From: Zizania palustris
Taxonomy: Eukaryota; Streptophyta; Magnoliopsida; Poales; Poaceae
Length of the DNA stretch: 64,000 nucleotides
NCBI GenBank assembly: GCA_019279435.1
Contig: JAAALK010000286.1
Location: 31,061,712-31,125,711 of the forward strand
Direction of reading: 5' to 3'
The position numbers and the translations under genes are program-made. The first letter of the stretch is position 1. Every line of letters begins with the position of its first letter. Of the stretch, positions 23,322-32,695 are shown one piece after another. The notes beneath the pieces were generated by a model. It was not told the DNA's origin. It did not search any database and saw nothing but the letters and a program-made list of their open reading frames with translations.

Positions 23322-23804
23322 TTACATCATGAAAAATGTATCTATACCAAGAAGGAATCGAAGACCTCTTCCATTTCTAGAGCTAGGATTGGAACGACTA
23401 GTTCCAGCGCCGGGAGTTCTAACAACTTTGCGTTTAACTCTCTTGCCTCCCTTCGAAGCTCTAAAGTCCTTCTGTTCTTGTTGAAGCTCGGCCCAAGTTC
23501 GAAGCCGTTCGGGGCTCCTTTCCCAGCTTCCAAGTTCTTTAGGTTTTTTACTTCGAACTTCATCTTCGTCTTCAGACCATATAACGTCTTCAGAAGACGA
23601 AGTGTTCAAGTTAACCTCTTTTTCTTCCTCTTTAATATAAGATAGTATATCTTTGATTACTTCGGGCGCAATTACACTGGAGCTATCTCGAGGAACTAAA
23701 AATCGAGGACGCTTATAAGCTTTTAGAAGATCGAAGGTGGTCCATAATGAGCGAAGTTCGTCATTAATGTCTAACACTTCGATATCTTCCATATGAGGCA
23801 AAGC
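23322..23804 (-). CDS. B1 antisense gene exon 5: acidic then basic C-terminus
   Basis: After acceptor TTTTTAG. ALPHMEDIEVLDINDELRSLW, a conserved ERSPERLRTWAELQQEQKDF block, a Glu/Asp/Ser-rich run, then KGGKRVKRKVVR. The stop is 12 codons later than in B2 (TGA 23324-23322), because B1 lost the B2 stop by small changes, so its last residues are not conserved. Confidence 0.72.
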   Translation of the reverse strand, partial: ALPHMEDIEVLDINDELRSLWTTFDLLKAYKRPRFLVPRDSSSVIAPEVIKDILSYIKEEEKEVNLNTSSSEDVIWSEDEDEVRSKKPKELGSWERSPERLRTWAELQQEQKDFRASKGGKRVKRKVVRTPGAGTSRSNPSSRNGRGLRFLLGIDTFFMM

Positions 23805-23891
23805 CTAAAAATATGATAAACAAATTCTCATCAATAAATGTTCATAAGCACAAAGCTTTACATAACCAAAAATCCTAAGACATTTCTAAAC

Positions 23892-24719
23892 CTGCGGGTT
23901 CGGAGGAGGCTGACTGCTTGAAGCTTGGGTCCGAACTAGCTTCTGGCGTTGACCTTCGTCGATCCAAGCCTTGATCGCAAAGCGACCTTCGGCTCTCCAT
24001 GAAGTTTGGAAGGCTCGCCAGGCAGCAGCCACACCTTCGGAAGGAGTCAGAAGCTGCTCGTCGTCGAAGGTAATTGGGCCCTCTACTGCGCCCGAAGTTA
24101 TCGATCGGCCCAGATCCTTGTAGTAACGAAGTAGGCCAACAGCAGCCACTTGTCCAGAGAGTTCTCCGTATCGAATGCCTGCTGTCTTCATCTGCTTCGC
24201 CACTCCTTGAATCCTTTTCAACCGGCGCAGAAGAGAAATGTTATCATCAGAAGGAAGTGTCCCAGTAGTACCGAAGCACTCCAGGACACCTAGCAGCTGA
24301 TTCATAACTTCCGCAGCTACCTTCTCGGACTTTAGCTTATCTTCAATCAGTGCGTCCTTCATCGAAGTTACTTCTCCCAGAACTCCAGAAAGTCTAGCAG
24401 TTTCGGTAGTAAAGGTATTCTTTTGGTTCAAAAGCTGGCTAGCTTCCTCTTGGAGTCTGGCAAGTTCGGTCCCCGCAGTAGCGTGCTCCGCGCGCATTCT
24501 TTCAATTTCAGCTCGAAGCACAATTCTTTCTGCTTCGAGCTCTTTATTCGCAGCCTCCAAACCTTGTCTGGCCCTACGCTTCGTTGACACTATATTGTCC
24601 ATCTGAACCACTCGGCTTTCGGAGATGGTAAGATTCCGTTGAAGGATGTTATTTTCCTCCCGAAGACGAGCGATTTCTTGATCATTCGATATATTCGCAG
24701 CTCGGGCCAAGACTGTTTG
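23892..24719 (-). CDS. B1 antisense gene exon 4: coiled coil
   Basis: 828 nt, identical in length to B2. Starts QTVLARAAN after acceptor TTTTTGCAG. The first 130 residues are a strong heptad-like coiled coil (IARLREENNILQRNL, LEAANKELEAERIVLRAEIERM, LARLQEEASQLL). Next comes a conserved IRYGELSGQVAAVGLLRYYKDLGRSI block and a WRAFQTSWRAEGRFAIKAWIDEG motif. Likely mediates self-association or partner binding (inference). Confidence 0.8.
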
Positions 24720-24792
24720 CTGCAAAAAGAAAAAACCAAGGTAAATATTTATTTGTAGACGAATTCTATGTTATTTCGTAGATGCTTCGTAC

Positions 24793-25229
24793 CTGGTAAG
24801 CTGCGCGTTCTATGGTAGCGTTAAGCTCCGACCTGTCCGCTTTGCTTAGAATGGCCACTAAGTTCGTCTCCCCTATGTCGCGACTAGCTCGATCCAAAGG
24901 CTCGAGCAAAGTCCGAAGACCGGTTGTTCGCTCTAAGAAAGGAGCTAGAAGGGGGAGCATGCTTGTCGCTTGTTGGTCATCCTCGTTCAGCGAAGGGCCG
25001 GAGTGTTGGCCTGTAGTCTTCGGAGCCCCTGGAGACTAGCCCTCCTCGGAAGATTGACTCTCGTCTGTTGAATCAGACGGAGTTGATCCGGAACTCGCAG
25101 CAGGGAGGGTTTCTATATTCCTTTTGCCTCTTCCAGGTCCCATTTGAGTGGCTCTTGGGATTGGCTCCGAAGTCGTCGAAGGTCCAGGAATTATTTCTTC
25201 CTGCCGGACTTCTTCCACAGAAGTGGACT
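24793..25229 (-). CDS. B1 antisense gene exon 3, with nonsense codon
   Basis: 437 nt, the same as B2. Begins STSVEEVRQEEIIPGPSTTS, then a Ser-rich stretch with TAG at 25038-25036, then MLPLLAPFLERTTGLRTLLEPLDRASRDIGETNLVAILSKADRSEL, a well-kept helical block, ending CAG before donor GTACG (24792). Confidence 0.75.
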
Positions 25230-25301
25230 CTGTAAAAAACAAAAGTATTATACATTGTATAAATACACAAAATAAACATGAAAGAATTATTCGAAGTCTA
25301 C

Positions 25302-25940
25302 CTTCGACATTTTGGTGAGGGGTAATCATTGGACTGTTCGGTGGATCGAAGGCAAGATCTTCATCCGAATCAGCCGTAAAATCCTCGACTGCAGGAGCAT
25401 TTTCCTTAGCAGTCCTTGTTGCCTCTTCAGGAATCGAAGCCATAGTAACTTCGACTCCGCCTTCATCCGCAGGAACTTTGCCCTGAGGTAAATCCTCTTG
25501 AACTGCCGAAGTCCTTGGTTGCTCAAGGTTATCTCGAGACTCCGGCACGTTCGTAGGTACTTCGGCTTGTGCAGTCCTTTGAGATGCATCTTCGTTTATC
25601 GGACGCACAAGCAATCTCCCTTCGTCCTCTTGGGAGTCAGAGACTGAAGCCCTTGGGCTCGAAGGTGCGGGATTCTTTGGTTTCCGAGTCACCTTCTTGA
25701 CCGGAGTCTTGGCGGAGCTCGAAGTCCCAGCTTCGGCTTTCCTCTTTTTGGGCCCTTTCTCCGAAGGTACCCAATCCATCAAAGGGGGCGGAACGATTTC
25801 CAGCATTCCCCACACCCTGTTAAATCTCTCCCAACTTCCGACCAACTTGATTCTCCATTCCTTTTCGGTCGGAGTTGTAGCGCCCAAAATCTTCTCCGAA
25901 GCCCTTATGATTTGCTCCGAAGTAATAGGGGCTGAAGAAG
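25302..25940 (-). CDS. B1 antisense gene exon 2: linker with basic stretch
   Basis: Follows acceptor TTTTTTAG. SSAPITSEQIIRASEKILGA and WRIKLVGSWERFNRVWGML form a short conserved helical block. Then comes the NLS-like GPKKRKAEAGTSSSAKTPVKK, then a long Ser/Glu-rich, probably disordered stretch ending NVE. It is 15 nt shorter than in B2. Phase 1 donor GTAGAC at 25301. Confidence 0.75.
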
Positions 25941-26009
25941 CTAAAAAATGAATCAAGTTAGTTATTTCTTCGAATGAATATGCATAATACATGTTGTCTT
26001 CAAAGTTAC

Positions 26010-26943
26010 CTGCAGGACTCGAAGTCGAAGTGATTTTTCGGAGACCGCCTTCCGAATCCTCTTCGAAGATGATAGGCCAGTTGGCCATCAGCGCAGAGAT
26101 TTGTAACCCGAGGAACTCTTCGGCTAAGTCTCGCATACTCAACCTTCGACTGATCTTCTGAAGTAGGCTGAGGCGAGCTTCGAGCTGACCTTGGTCTCGA
26201 TGCACTAGGGCTTCTTTCCGGAATTGGATGTCTTTCAGAGGTCCGGCCAGAGGATTGCTCGCCCCAACTTCGGCATAAAACCATCTCATGATCCAGTCGG
26301 TATACCATCTTGCATTGATGGCCTTAGCGGGAAATTGAAGGGCGTATTCATCCCAAAGCCTGAAGTTAATACTTCCGAAGGCTACTACCACTTTTTCACC
26401 TCCAGGGCCTACGAAGGTTTTTGGCTGGCATGAAGCTCTGTGTAGTGCAGCGAAGATCTCTGCCCTCCCCTCACAGCCTTCGGCTCTCAACGCCCATTCG
26501 AAGATAGCTAAGCGAGCTACTGCGTTCGGAGAAAGTTGAGGAAGGGTGACGTGAAACAAATCAAGTACCTCGGCCAAGAAGTCCACTGCTGGAAGGCCTA
26601 AGCCGGCTTCGAAGACGACCACTTCTCCGGGCCTTGGCGACGGGATGAGTTCCTTTCCAGGTTTGCGGATCATGACTCCGGTACTAATCTTCCCTTCTAC
26701 TGCGACCGCCAGTGATTCTCTCTTGTAGGTAGAAGGTCCCAGTTGGAAGGATTGATCCAAGTACTTCGTTGATGGCGGGCAGAGACCTTGGTCACCAACA
26801 TTTTGGGGATTTCCCCCTCCTGCCGCCATGGATGCCGTTGCGGGTGTTGGAGGCGTCGTTGCCAACGCCGCAGCCACTGCTGCTGCGGCCGCCTGCTGCC
26901 AAGCCAAGGCCGAAGGGGTTCCAGAACTCTTGGTTTTCGCCAT
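26010..26943 (-). CDS. B1 antisense gene exon 1: N-terminal domain
   Basis: Starts at ATG 26943 with G at +4. Residues 1-60 are Ala/Pro-rich. Residues from about 100 to 270 form the conserved domain: GEVVVFEAGLGLPAVDFLAE, LSPNAVARLAIFEWALRAEG, GGEKVVVAFGSINFRL, INARWYTDWIMRWFYAE. This pattern (QLxPNA, then a hydrophobic helix) is that of PF04195-type proteins found in plant retrotransposons. Compared with B2 it lacks 12 nt, four of the missing codons lying around FEAFFEAG and in the Ala run. It ends CCTGCAG before GTAAC at 26009. Confidence 0.8.
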
Positions 26944-27391
26944 TGGAGCTACTAGGTTGCTTTGGAGGAAAAATGGAGGCTAGGGCTCAATGGGCTCAAA
27001 GGGTGCTTGCTTGCAAGAGAGAAGTGGAAAGGTAATCAGGAAAGTTCTAGACCCTCTATTTATAGCCTAGACTTTACATTTTTTACCGTTAGTCCATGAC
27101 GTTTCGCATTCCTGCCCGTTACTTTTCTCCGAAATTAACGCATTCTGCAGTTTCCGTTAGAAGAAGGAAGCTAACGGCTATTTCTTTTAAGTCTAAAAGG
27201 CTTTCGAACTTCCTGAGTCAGTTCTAAGATAGTTCGAAAGTAATTGTCTTAAGACTGATTCGGAGTTTTATATCTCCGTACATTTCGGAGATAAATTAAA
27301 ATATAATAACCCCTACGCCTGGTTATTTTTTCTTCCGTATACTGCTCTCCTAACATTACAGGTTAACGGAGAAGCGTATTCGAGGGGCTAC
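26944..27391 (-). promoter_or_regulatory. B1 antisense promoter region and polypurine tract
   Basis: Minus-strand TATAAATA at 27057-27064 lies 114 bp before the antisense ATG, in the context CTAGGCTATAAATAGAGGG; B2 has the same box at 29397-29404. On the plus strand TTCGAGGGGCTAC at about 27379-27391, right before the LTR, is the polypurine tract. No other gene is seen. Confidence 0.65.
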
Positions 27392-27893
27392 TGTTGGGGG
27401 AAAATATTCCATCCTCAGGGTTATTGCCGTAACAGCACTAAGGCAGATAATGGATTCGAAGGTTTCCAGACGTCCATCTTCGAAGATGTACTGAGTCAAG
27501 CTCGAAGTACGAAGATAAGCATTGGTTCGGAGTATATCTTCGAACTAATGCTCTTTGAGATCTTTTTTGCCAGCTAAGATGGAAGACTTATCTTTTTTCT
27601 TATTAGATTAGTCTTTTACCATTTTAGCCCTATCAAGGGTACCGAATAGTTTCCACTATGTCGGTTGTAACAGAGGGGTAAATAGGTCTTTTCCTTAATG
27701 TTTGGGCCTATAAATACCCCCCCCCCCCCGTTTAACCCTGTAATAAGGACCGAATACAAGTTATTCAATACACACATTCGAGCTATTCTAAGTTGTTATC
27801 CTTTCGGAGGCTTAGAACAGTTCACTTCGCAAACAGTTCATTTGTTAGTTTCTATTCTACAGAAACATGTTAGCGTAATCTTTTACACCAACA
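27392..27893 (+). repeat. 3' LTR of B1
   Basis: 502 bp, TGTTGGGGG to TTTTACACCAACA. It differs from the 5' LTR at about eight bases by eye, plus a run of 13 C at 27717-27729 just after TATAAATA (27709-27716), where the 5' LTR has ACGCCC. Followed by the CTCTA duplication. Confidence 0.92.
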
Positions 27894-27898
27894 CTCTA

Positions 27899-28478
27899 CA
27901 TATGCAAGATTGTGCTCATGCATTTGATACAATACAATATAGCAGATCGGAAATCTGAATATAATTCATTCTGTTTTGCTTCTCTGTAGTATGGTACTTT
28001 TATGCTTAGAACAACTGATGCTATAAACTGAAATTAGTTCATCAATATTGGCGATCAATCAGAGTTGAATACAAGTTTTGTTTTGTGGTTTGTTTTGTTC
28101 AGAATCAGTGTTTAAATCAAGTGTGTGTGAATCTGCTGCAAATTTCTTTACATAATCTCTGTCAGTTCTGAAATTCTGAAACCCTGAACTTTGTCGGACT
28201 ATCAACAGTTGATAGCTTCATGTCGGTACTTCAGTTGTTGATCTAGAGACTGTAGATTGGCAAATCAATTACCGACAGAGCAGTTCAGCATTTCAAACTC
28301 CGATCTAGAAGGAAATTTCAAATTGAGTTGAGTTTTGTTCTGGATTTGTACTGTGATTCTCAATTTTGCTTCTGCGATCTATTAGAGGTGTGTTGGGTGT
28401 TCTGAACAGGCCATCTTATTCACGAGAATTTGTAGAGACGCCTATTCACCCCCTCTAGTCACCTATTTCGATCCCACA
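27899..28478 (+). repeat. LTR of copia S, second part
   Basis: Continues the S LTR after B1. AT-rich, ending TTCACCCCCTCTAG...TTTCGATCCCACA, the usual end of this copia group. The next bases (ACATC) begin the X2 host; a matching ACATC is expected at the left end of S outside the window. Confidence 0.68.
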
Positions 28479-28576
28479 ACATCTCGGTCAGACCGGACAC
28501 CCACCGTCGGTTGGACCGAAGGGATGACGGTGGCCGCTTCGCACTTGCCGGCACGGAGGGTGACGAATATGGTATG
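28479..28576 (-). repeat. X2 LTR fragment (left piece)
   Basis: Contains two GGTCNGACC-type motifs. By its join across B2 (GTATG duplication) it continues at 40551. Interpreted as part of an X-related, minus-oriented LTR that hosts S, B2 and Q. Assignment is by context; it is too short to prove alone. Confidence 0.5.
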
Positions 28577-29071
28577 TGTTGGCGTAAAAGATTACGCTAA
28601 CAGGTTTCTGTAGAAAAGAAACTAACAAACGAAGTGTTTGCGAAGAGAACTGTTCTAAGCCTCCGAAAGGATAACAACTTAGAATAGCTCGAATGTGTGT
28701 ATTGAATAACTTGTATTCGGTCCTTATTACAGGGTGAAATGGGGGGTATTTATAGGCCCAAATATTAAGGAAAAGACCTATTTACCCCTCTATTACAACC
28801 GACATAGTGGAAACTATTCGGTACCCTTGATAGGGCTAAAATGGTAAAAGACTAATCTAATGATACAAAAGATAAATCTTCCATCTTAGCTGGCAATAAA
28901 GATCTTGAATTGCCTTAGTTCGAAGATGTACTTCGAACCAAAGCCTATCTTCGTACTTCGAGCTTGACTCAGGGTATCTTCGAAGATGGATGTCTGGAAA
29001 CCTTCAAATCCACTATCTGCTTTCATGCTGTTGCGGCAATAACCCCGAAGATGAGATATTTTCCCCCAACA
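28577..29071 (-). repeat. 3' LTR of B2
   Basis: 495 bp, plus-strand start TGTTGGCGTAAAAG, end TTTTCCCCCAACA. Identical in length to the 5' LTR. Directly followed by GTAGCCCCTCGAA, the inverted polypurine tract. Confidence 0.93.
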
Positions 29072-29523
29072 GTAGCCCCTCGAATACGCTTCTCCGTTTA
29101 ACCTGTAATGTTAGGAGAGTAGTATACGGAAGGAAAAAATAACCAGACATAGGGGTTATTAGATTTCAATTCATCTCCGAAATGTACGAAGATAGAAACT
29201 CCGAATCAGTCATAAGATAATTACTTTCGAACTATCTTAGAATCGACTCAGGAAGTTCGAAAGTCTTTTAGACTTAGAGAAAATAGCCGTTAGCTTTCTA
29301 TTCCTAACGGAAACTGTAGAAAGCGTTAATTTCGGAGAAAAGTAACGGCAGGAATGCGAAACGACATGGCTAACGGTGAGAATGTAAAGTTTAGGCTATA
29401 AATAGATAGCCTAGAACTCACCCAATTACCTTTTCACTGCTCTCTCGCAATCAAACACCTTTTGAGCCCCTTGAGTTCTTTGAGCCCTAGCCTCCATTTC
29501 CCCAAAGCAATCCCGCGACCGCA
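29072..29523 (+). promoter_or_regulatory. B2 antisense promoter and 5' leader
   Basis: Inverted polypurine tract at 29072-29084. TATAAATA at 29397-29404, 120 bp before the antisense ATG, in GGCTATAAATAGATAGCC, itself a near-palindrome. The leader 29425-29523 carries no upstream ATG that I can see before 29524. The box is conserved in B1 at the same place. Confidence 0.65.
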
Positions 29524-30469
29524 ATGGTGAAGACCAAGGGATCTGGAGCTCCGTCGGCCTTGGCCCGACAGCAAGCGGCTGCAGCAGCGGCGGCTGTAGT
29601 GTTGGCGGCGGCACCTCCAGCATCTGCAGCGACATCCATGGCGGCGGGAGGGAGAAATCCCCAAATCGTCGATGATCAAAGTCTCTGCCCGCCATCAACG
29701 AAGTATCTGGACCAGTCTTTCCAACTGGGATCTTCTACCTGCAAGAGGGAATCGCTAGCAATAGCAGTGGAAGGGAAGATCAGTACCGGAGTGATGATTC
29801 GCAAGCCTGGAAAAGAGCTTATTCCGTCAGCAAGGCCTGGAGAAGTAGTTGTATTCGAAGCTTTCTTCGAAGCAGGCTTGGTCCTTCCTGCAGTAGACTT
29901 CCTGGCGGAGGTACTCGATCTATTCCATGTCACCCTCCCTCAATTATCTCCGAATGCAGTAGCTAGACTAGCTATCTTCGAATGGGCCTTGAGAGCCGAA
30001 GGTTGTGAAGGGAGGGCAGAGATCTTTGCTGCATTACATAGGGCTTCATGCCAGCCTAAAACCTTCGTAGGTCCCGGAGGTGAAAAGGTAGTGGTTGCCT
30101 TCGGAAGCATTAATTTTAGACTCCGGGACGAATATGCCCTGCAATTCCCTGCTAAAGCCATCAACGCAAGATGGTACACTGACTGGGTGATGAGGTGGTT
30201 CTATGCCGAAGTTGGGGCGAGTAACCCTCTGGCCGGACCTTTGAAAGAGATCCAATTCCGGAAGGAAGCCTTAGTGCATCCCGGCCAAGGTCAGCTCGAA
30301 GCTCGTCTCAACCTGCTTCAAAGGATCAGCCGAAGGTTAAGCATGCGGGACTTAGCTGAAGAATACCTCGGGTTGCAAATCTCTCCACTGATGGCCAACT
30401 GGCCTATCGTCTTCGAAGAGGATTCGGAAGGTGGTCTCCGAAAAATTACCGTGACTTCGAGCCCTGCAG
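29524..30469 (+). CDS. B2 antisense gene exon 1: N-terminal domain
   Basis: 315 codons plus one base. MVKTKGSGAPSALARQQ then an Ala run. Conserved domain FEAFFEAGLVLPAVDFLAEV, LPQLSPNAVARLAIFEWALR, GSINFRLRDEYALQFPAKA, WYTDWVMRWFYAEVG. Resembles the family named 'putative gypsy type transposon' (PF04195-type); that name describes where the domain is found, not proven transposase activity. Ends CCCTGCAG before GTAACTTCG at 30470. Confidence 0.82.
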
Positions 30470-30542
30470 GTAACTTCGAAAACAACATGTATTATGCGTA
30501 TTCACTTCGAAGAGAGAATAACTTGATTTATTTATTTTTTAG

Positions 30543-31196
30543 CTTCTTCAGCCCCTATTACTTCGGAACAAATCATAAGGGCTTCGGAGAAGATTTTGGG
30601 TGCTCCAACTCCGACAGAAAAAGAATGGAGAGTCAAACTAGTCGGGAGTTGGGAGAGATTTAACAGAGTATGGGGAATGTTGAAAATGACTCCACCCCCT
30701 CTGATGGATTGGGTGCCTTCGGAGAAAGGACCCAAGAAAAGGAAAGCCGAAGCTGGGACTTCGAGCTCCGCAAAGACTCCGGTGAAGAAGGTGGCTCGGA
30801 AGCCAAAAAATCTTGCACCTTCGAATCCTGCACCTTCGAGCTCAAGGGCTTCAATTTCCGACTCCCAAGAGGAAGAAACGAGATTGCTTGTGCGTCTAAT
30901 AGAAGAAGATGAAACCCAAAGGACTGCACAAGCTGAAGTATCTGCGAACGTGCCGGAGTCCCAAGACAATGTTGATCAGTCAAGGACTTCGGTAGTTCAG
31001 GAAAATGTACCTCAGGACGAAGTTCTTGTGAATGAGAGCGGGGTTGAAGTTACTATAGCTTCGATCCCCGAAGAAGCAACGAGGACTGCTCAGGACGATG
31101 CTCCTGCAGTCCAAGACTTAACGGCTGATTCGGATGAAGAACTAGCCTTTGATCAACCGAACAGTCCGACGATGACTCCACTGCAAAATGTTGAAG
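30543..31196 (+). CDS. B2 antisense gene exon 2: linker with basic stretch
   Basis: Acceptor TTTTTTAG at 30542. Contains WRVKLVGSWERFNRVWGML, KKRKAEAGTSSSAKTPVKKV (NLS-like) and a low-complexity Ser/Glu/Val run. The frame matches the open stretch 30596-31231. Donor GTAGACTTCG at 31197. Confidence 0.78.
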
Positions 31197-31269
31197 GTAG
31201 ACTTCGAATAACTTTTTCATGTTTATTTTAAGTATTTATACAATGTATAATACTTTTCATTATTTTTAG

Positions 31270-31706
31270 AGTCCACTCCTATGGAAGAAGTCCGTCAAGA
31301 GGAAATAATTCCTGGACCTTCGACAACTTCGGAGCCAGCCCAAAGAGTTACTCAAATGGGACCTGGAAGAGGCAAAAGACATATAGAGCCCCTCCCTGCT
31401 GTAAGCTCCGGATCAACTCCGTCTGATTCAACAGACGAGAGCCAATCTTCTGGGGAGGGCCAGTCTCCAGTGGCTCCGAAGACCACAGGCCAAAGCTCTG
31501 GTCCTTCGCTGAACGAAGATGACCAACAGGCAATAAGCATGCTCCCCTTGCTGGCTCCTTTCTTAGGGCAAACAACTGGTCTTCGGACTTTGCTCGAACC
31601 TTTGGATCGAGCTAGCCGTGACATAGGGGAGACCAATTTAGTGGCCATCCTGAGCAAGGCTGACAGGACGGAGCTTAATGCCGCTATTGAACATGCAGCC
31701 CACTAG
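31270..31706 (+). CDS. B2 antisense gene exon 3, ends in TAG
   Basis: 437 nt. Codon joined across intron 2 is GAG. STPMEEVRQEEIIPGPSTTS, Ser-rich run, MLPLLAPFLGQTTGLRTLLE and VAILSKADRTELNAA. The TAG 31704-31706 falls in the last codon, immediately before donor GTACGAAG, so a C-to-T change made the nonsense codon. Confidence 0.78.
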
Positions 31707-31779
31707 GTACGAAGCAACTGCGAAAAATCATAGAACTCATCTTCGAATAAATATTTGGCTTAGTTTTTTACTTTTGTAG

Positions 31780-32607
31780 CAAACTGTCTTGGCCCGAGCT
31801 GCAAATATATGCAATGACGAAGAGATCGCTCGTCTTCGGGAGGAAAATACTGTCCTTCAAAGGAATTTTAACATCTCCGAAAGTCGAGTGGCTCAAATGG
31901 ATAATATAATATCAACAGAGCGAAGGGCCAGGCAAATCTTGGAGGCTGCGAAGAAAGAGCTCGAAGCAGAAAGGATTGTGCTTCGAGCAGAAGTTAAAAA
32001 ACTGCGGGCAGAGCACGCTACTGCGGGGTCCGAGCTCGTCCGACTCCAAGAGGAAGCCAGCCAACTGTTAAACCAGAAGAACATTTTGACCACTAAAAAT
32101 GCTAGGCTTTCTGGGGTTTTGGGCGAAGTCACTTCGACGAAGGATGCGCTGAACAAAGACAAGTTGAAGTCTGAGAAGGTGGCTGCTGAGGTTATGAGTC
32201 AGTTGTTAGATGTCCTAGAGTACTTCGGTACTACTGGGATACTTCCTTCTGACAATAACATCACTCTTCTGCGCCGGTTGAAAAGGATCCAAGGGGTGGC
32301 GAAGCAGATGAAGATGGCGGGCATTAGATACGGAGAACTCTCCGGACAAGTGTCTGCTGTTTGTCTACTTCGCTACTACGAAGATCTGGGCCGATCGATA
32401 ACTCCGGACGCAGGAGGGGGCCCAATCACCTTCGACGACGAGCGACTTCTAAAACCTTCCGAAGGTGTGGCTGCTGCTTGGCGAGCCTTCCAAACCTCAT
32501 GGAGAGCCGAAGGTCGCTCCGCGATCAAGGCTTGGATCGACGAAGGCCAACGCCAGAAGCACGTTCGGACTCAAGCTTCGAGCAGTCAACCTCCTCCGAA
32601 CCCGCAG
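31780..32607 (+). CDS. B2 antisense gene exon 4: coiled coil
   Basis: 828 nt after acceptor CTTTTGTAG. QTVLARAAN, then a coiled coil of about 130 residues (LREENTVLQRNFNISESRV, AKKELEAERIVLRAEVKKLR). Then IRYGELSGQ and WRAFQTSWRAEGRSAIKAWI. Fully open. Phase 0 at both ends. Confidence 0.8.
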
Positions 32608-32695
32608 GTTTAGAAGTACCTTAGGATTTTTGGCCATGTAAAGCTTTATGCTTATAAACATTTATCAATGAAAATCTTGTTTGTCATATTTTTAG

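Larger units (their letters stand above)
23322..26943 (-). pseudogene. B1 antisense gene, five exons, one nonsense codon
   Basis: Opposite to gag-pol. Exons by my reading: 26943-26010, 25940-25302, 25229-24793, 24719-23892, 23804-23322, totalling 3321 nt (1107 codons). Introns of 69, 72, 73 and 87 nt all start GT and end AG, with phases 1,1,0,0. The product would be about 1,106 aa: Ala-rich N-terminus, a domain like the plant 'putative gypsy type transposon' family (FEAGLGLPAVDFLAEVLDLF...SPNAVARLAIFEWALRAEG), basic KKRK stretch, coiled coil, acidic and basic tail. A TAG at 25038-25036 in exon 3 (Gln in B2) breaks it. Introns 1 and 2 are multiples of three and open, which hides them as coding sequence. 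Function is unknown; similar antisense ORFs are known in Tat elements. Confidence 0.8.
16519..27893 (+). mobile_element. Ty3/gypsy element B1, full length
   Basis: Full-length element with 5' LTR 16519-17013, PBS, gag, pol, tandem repeats, five-exon antisense gene, polypurine tract and 3' LTR 27392-27893. It is flanked by the perfect 5-bp duplication CTCTA (16514-16518 and 27894-27898). By eye the LTRs differ at about eight bases plus a poly-C expansion, so insertion was fairly recent. The pol domain order PR-RT-RNase H-IN and the extra antisense region place it in the Tat group of gypsy elements (inference). gag-pol has stops and frameshifts, so it is non-autonomous now. Confidence 0.93.
12993..28478 (+). 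mobile_element. Ty1/copia element S, 3' end and LTR, interrupted three times
   Basis: Pieces of one plus-strand copia element: 12993-13013 and 14321-14648 (3' end of the internal region), then LTR pieces 14649-16518 and 27899-28478. Insertions are B0 (left), the solo X LTR (GTCAC duplication) and B1 (CTCTA duplication). The internal end has the SIRE-type runs GCCAAAGGGGGAGAA and TCAAGGGGGAGAT. The LTR start TGAG and the end with TTCACCCCCTCTAG...CCCACA resemble family M in structure but not in most sequence. Its body should lie left of the window, beyond B0. Confidence 0.7.

Noticed and set aside
25036..26943. 635-codon open minus frame in B1 as one unspliced gene product
   Set aside because: Introns 1 and 2 happen to be 69 and 72 nt here and lack stops. 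In B2 the same places carry 73-nt introns that break the frame, so the read-through product is not real.
29524..30663. The antisense exon 1 domain as evidence for a DNA transposon
   Set aside because: The family name includes 'transposon' because of where it is found. There are no terminal repeats around the gene; it lies inside LTR element borders with target duplications.
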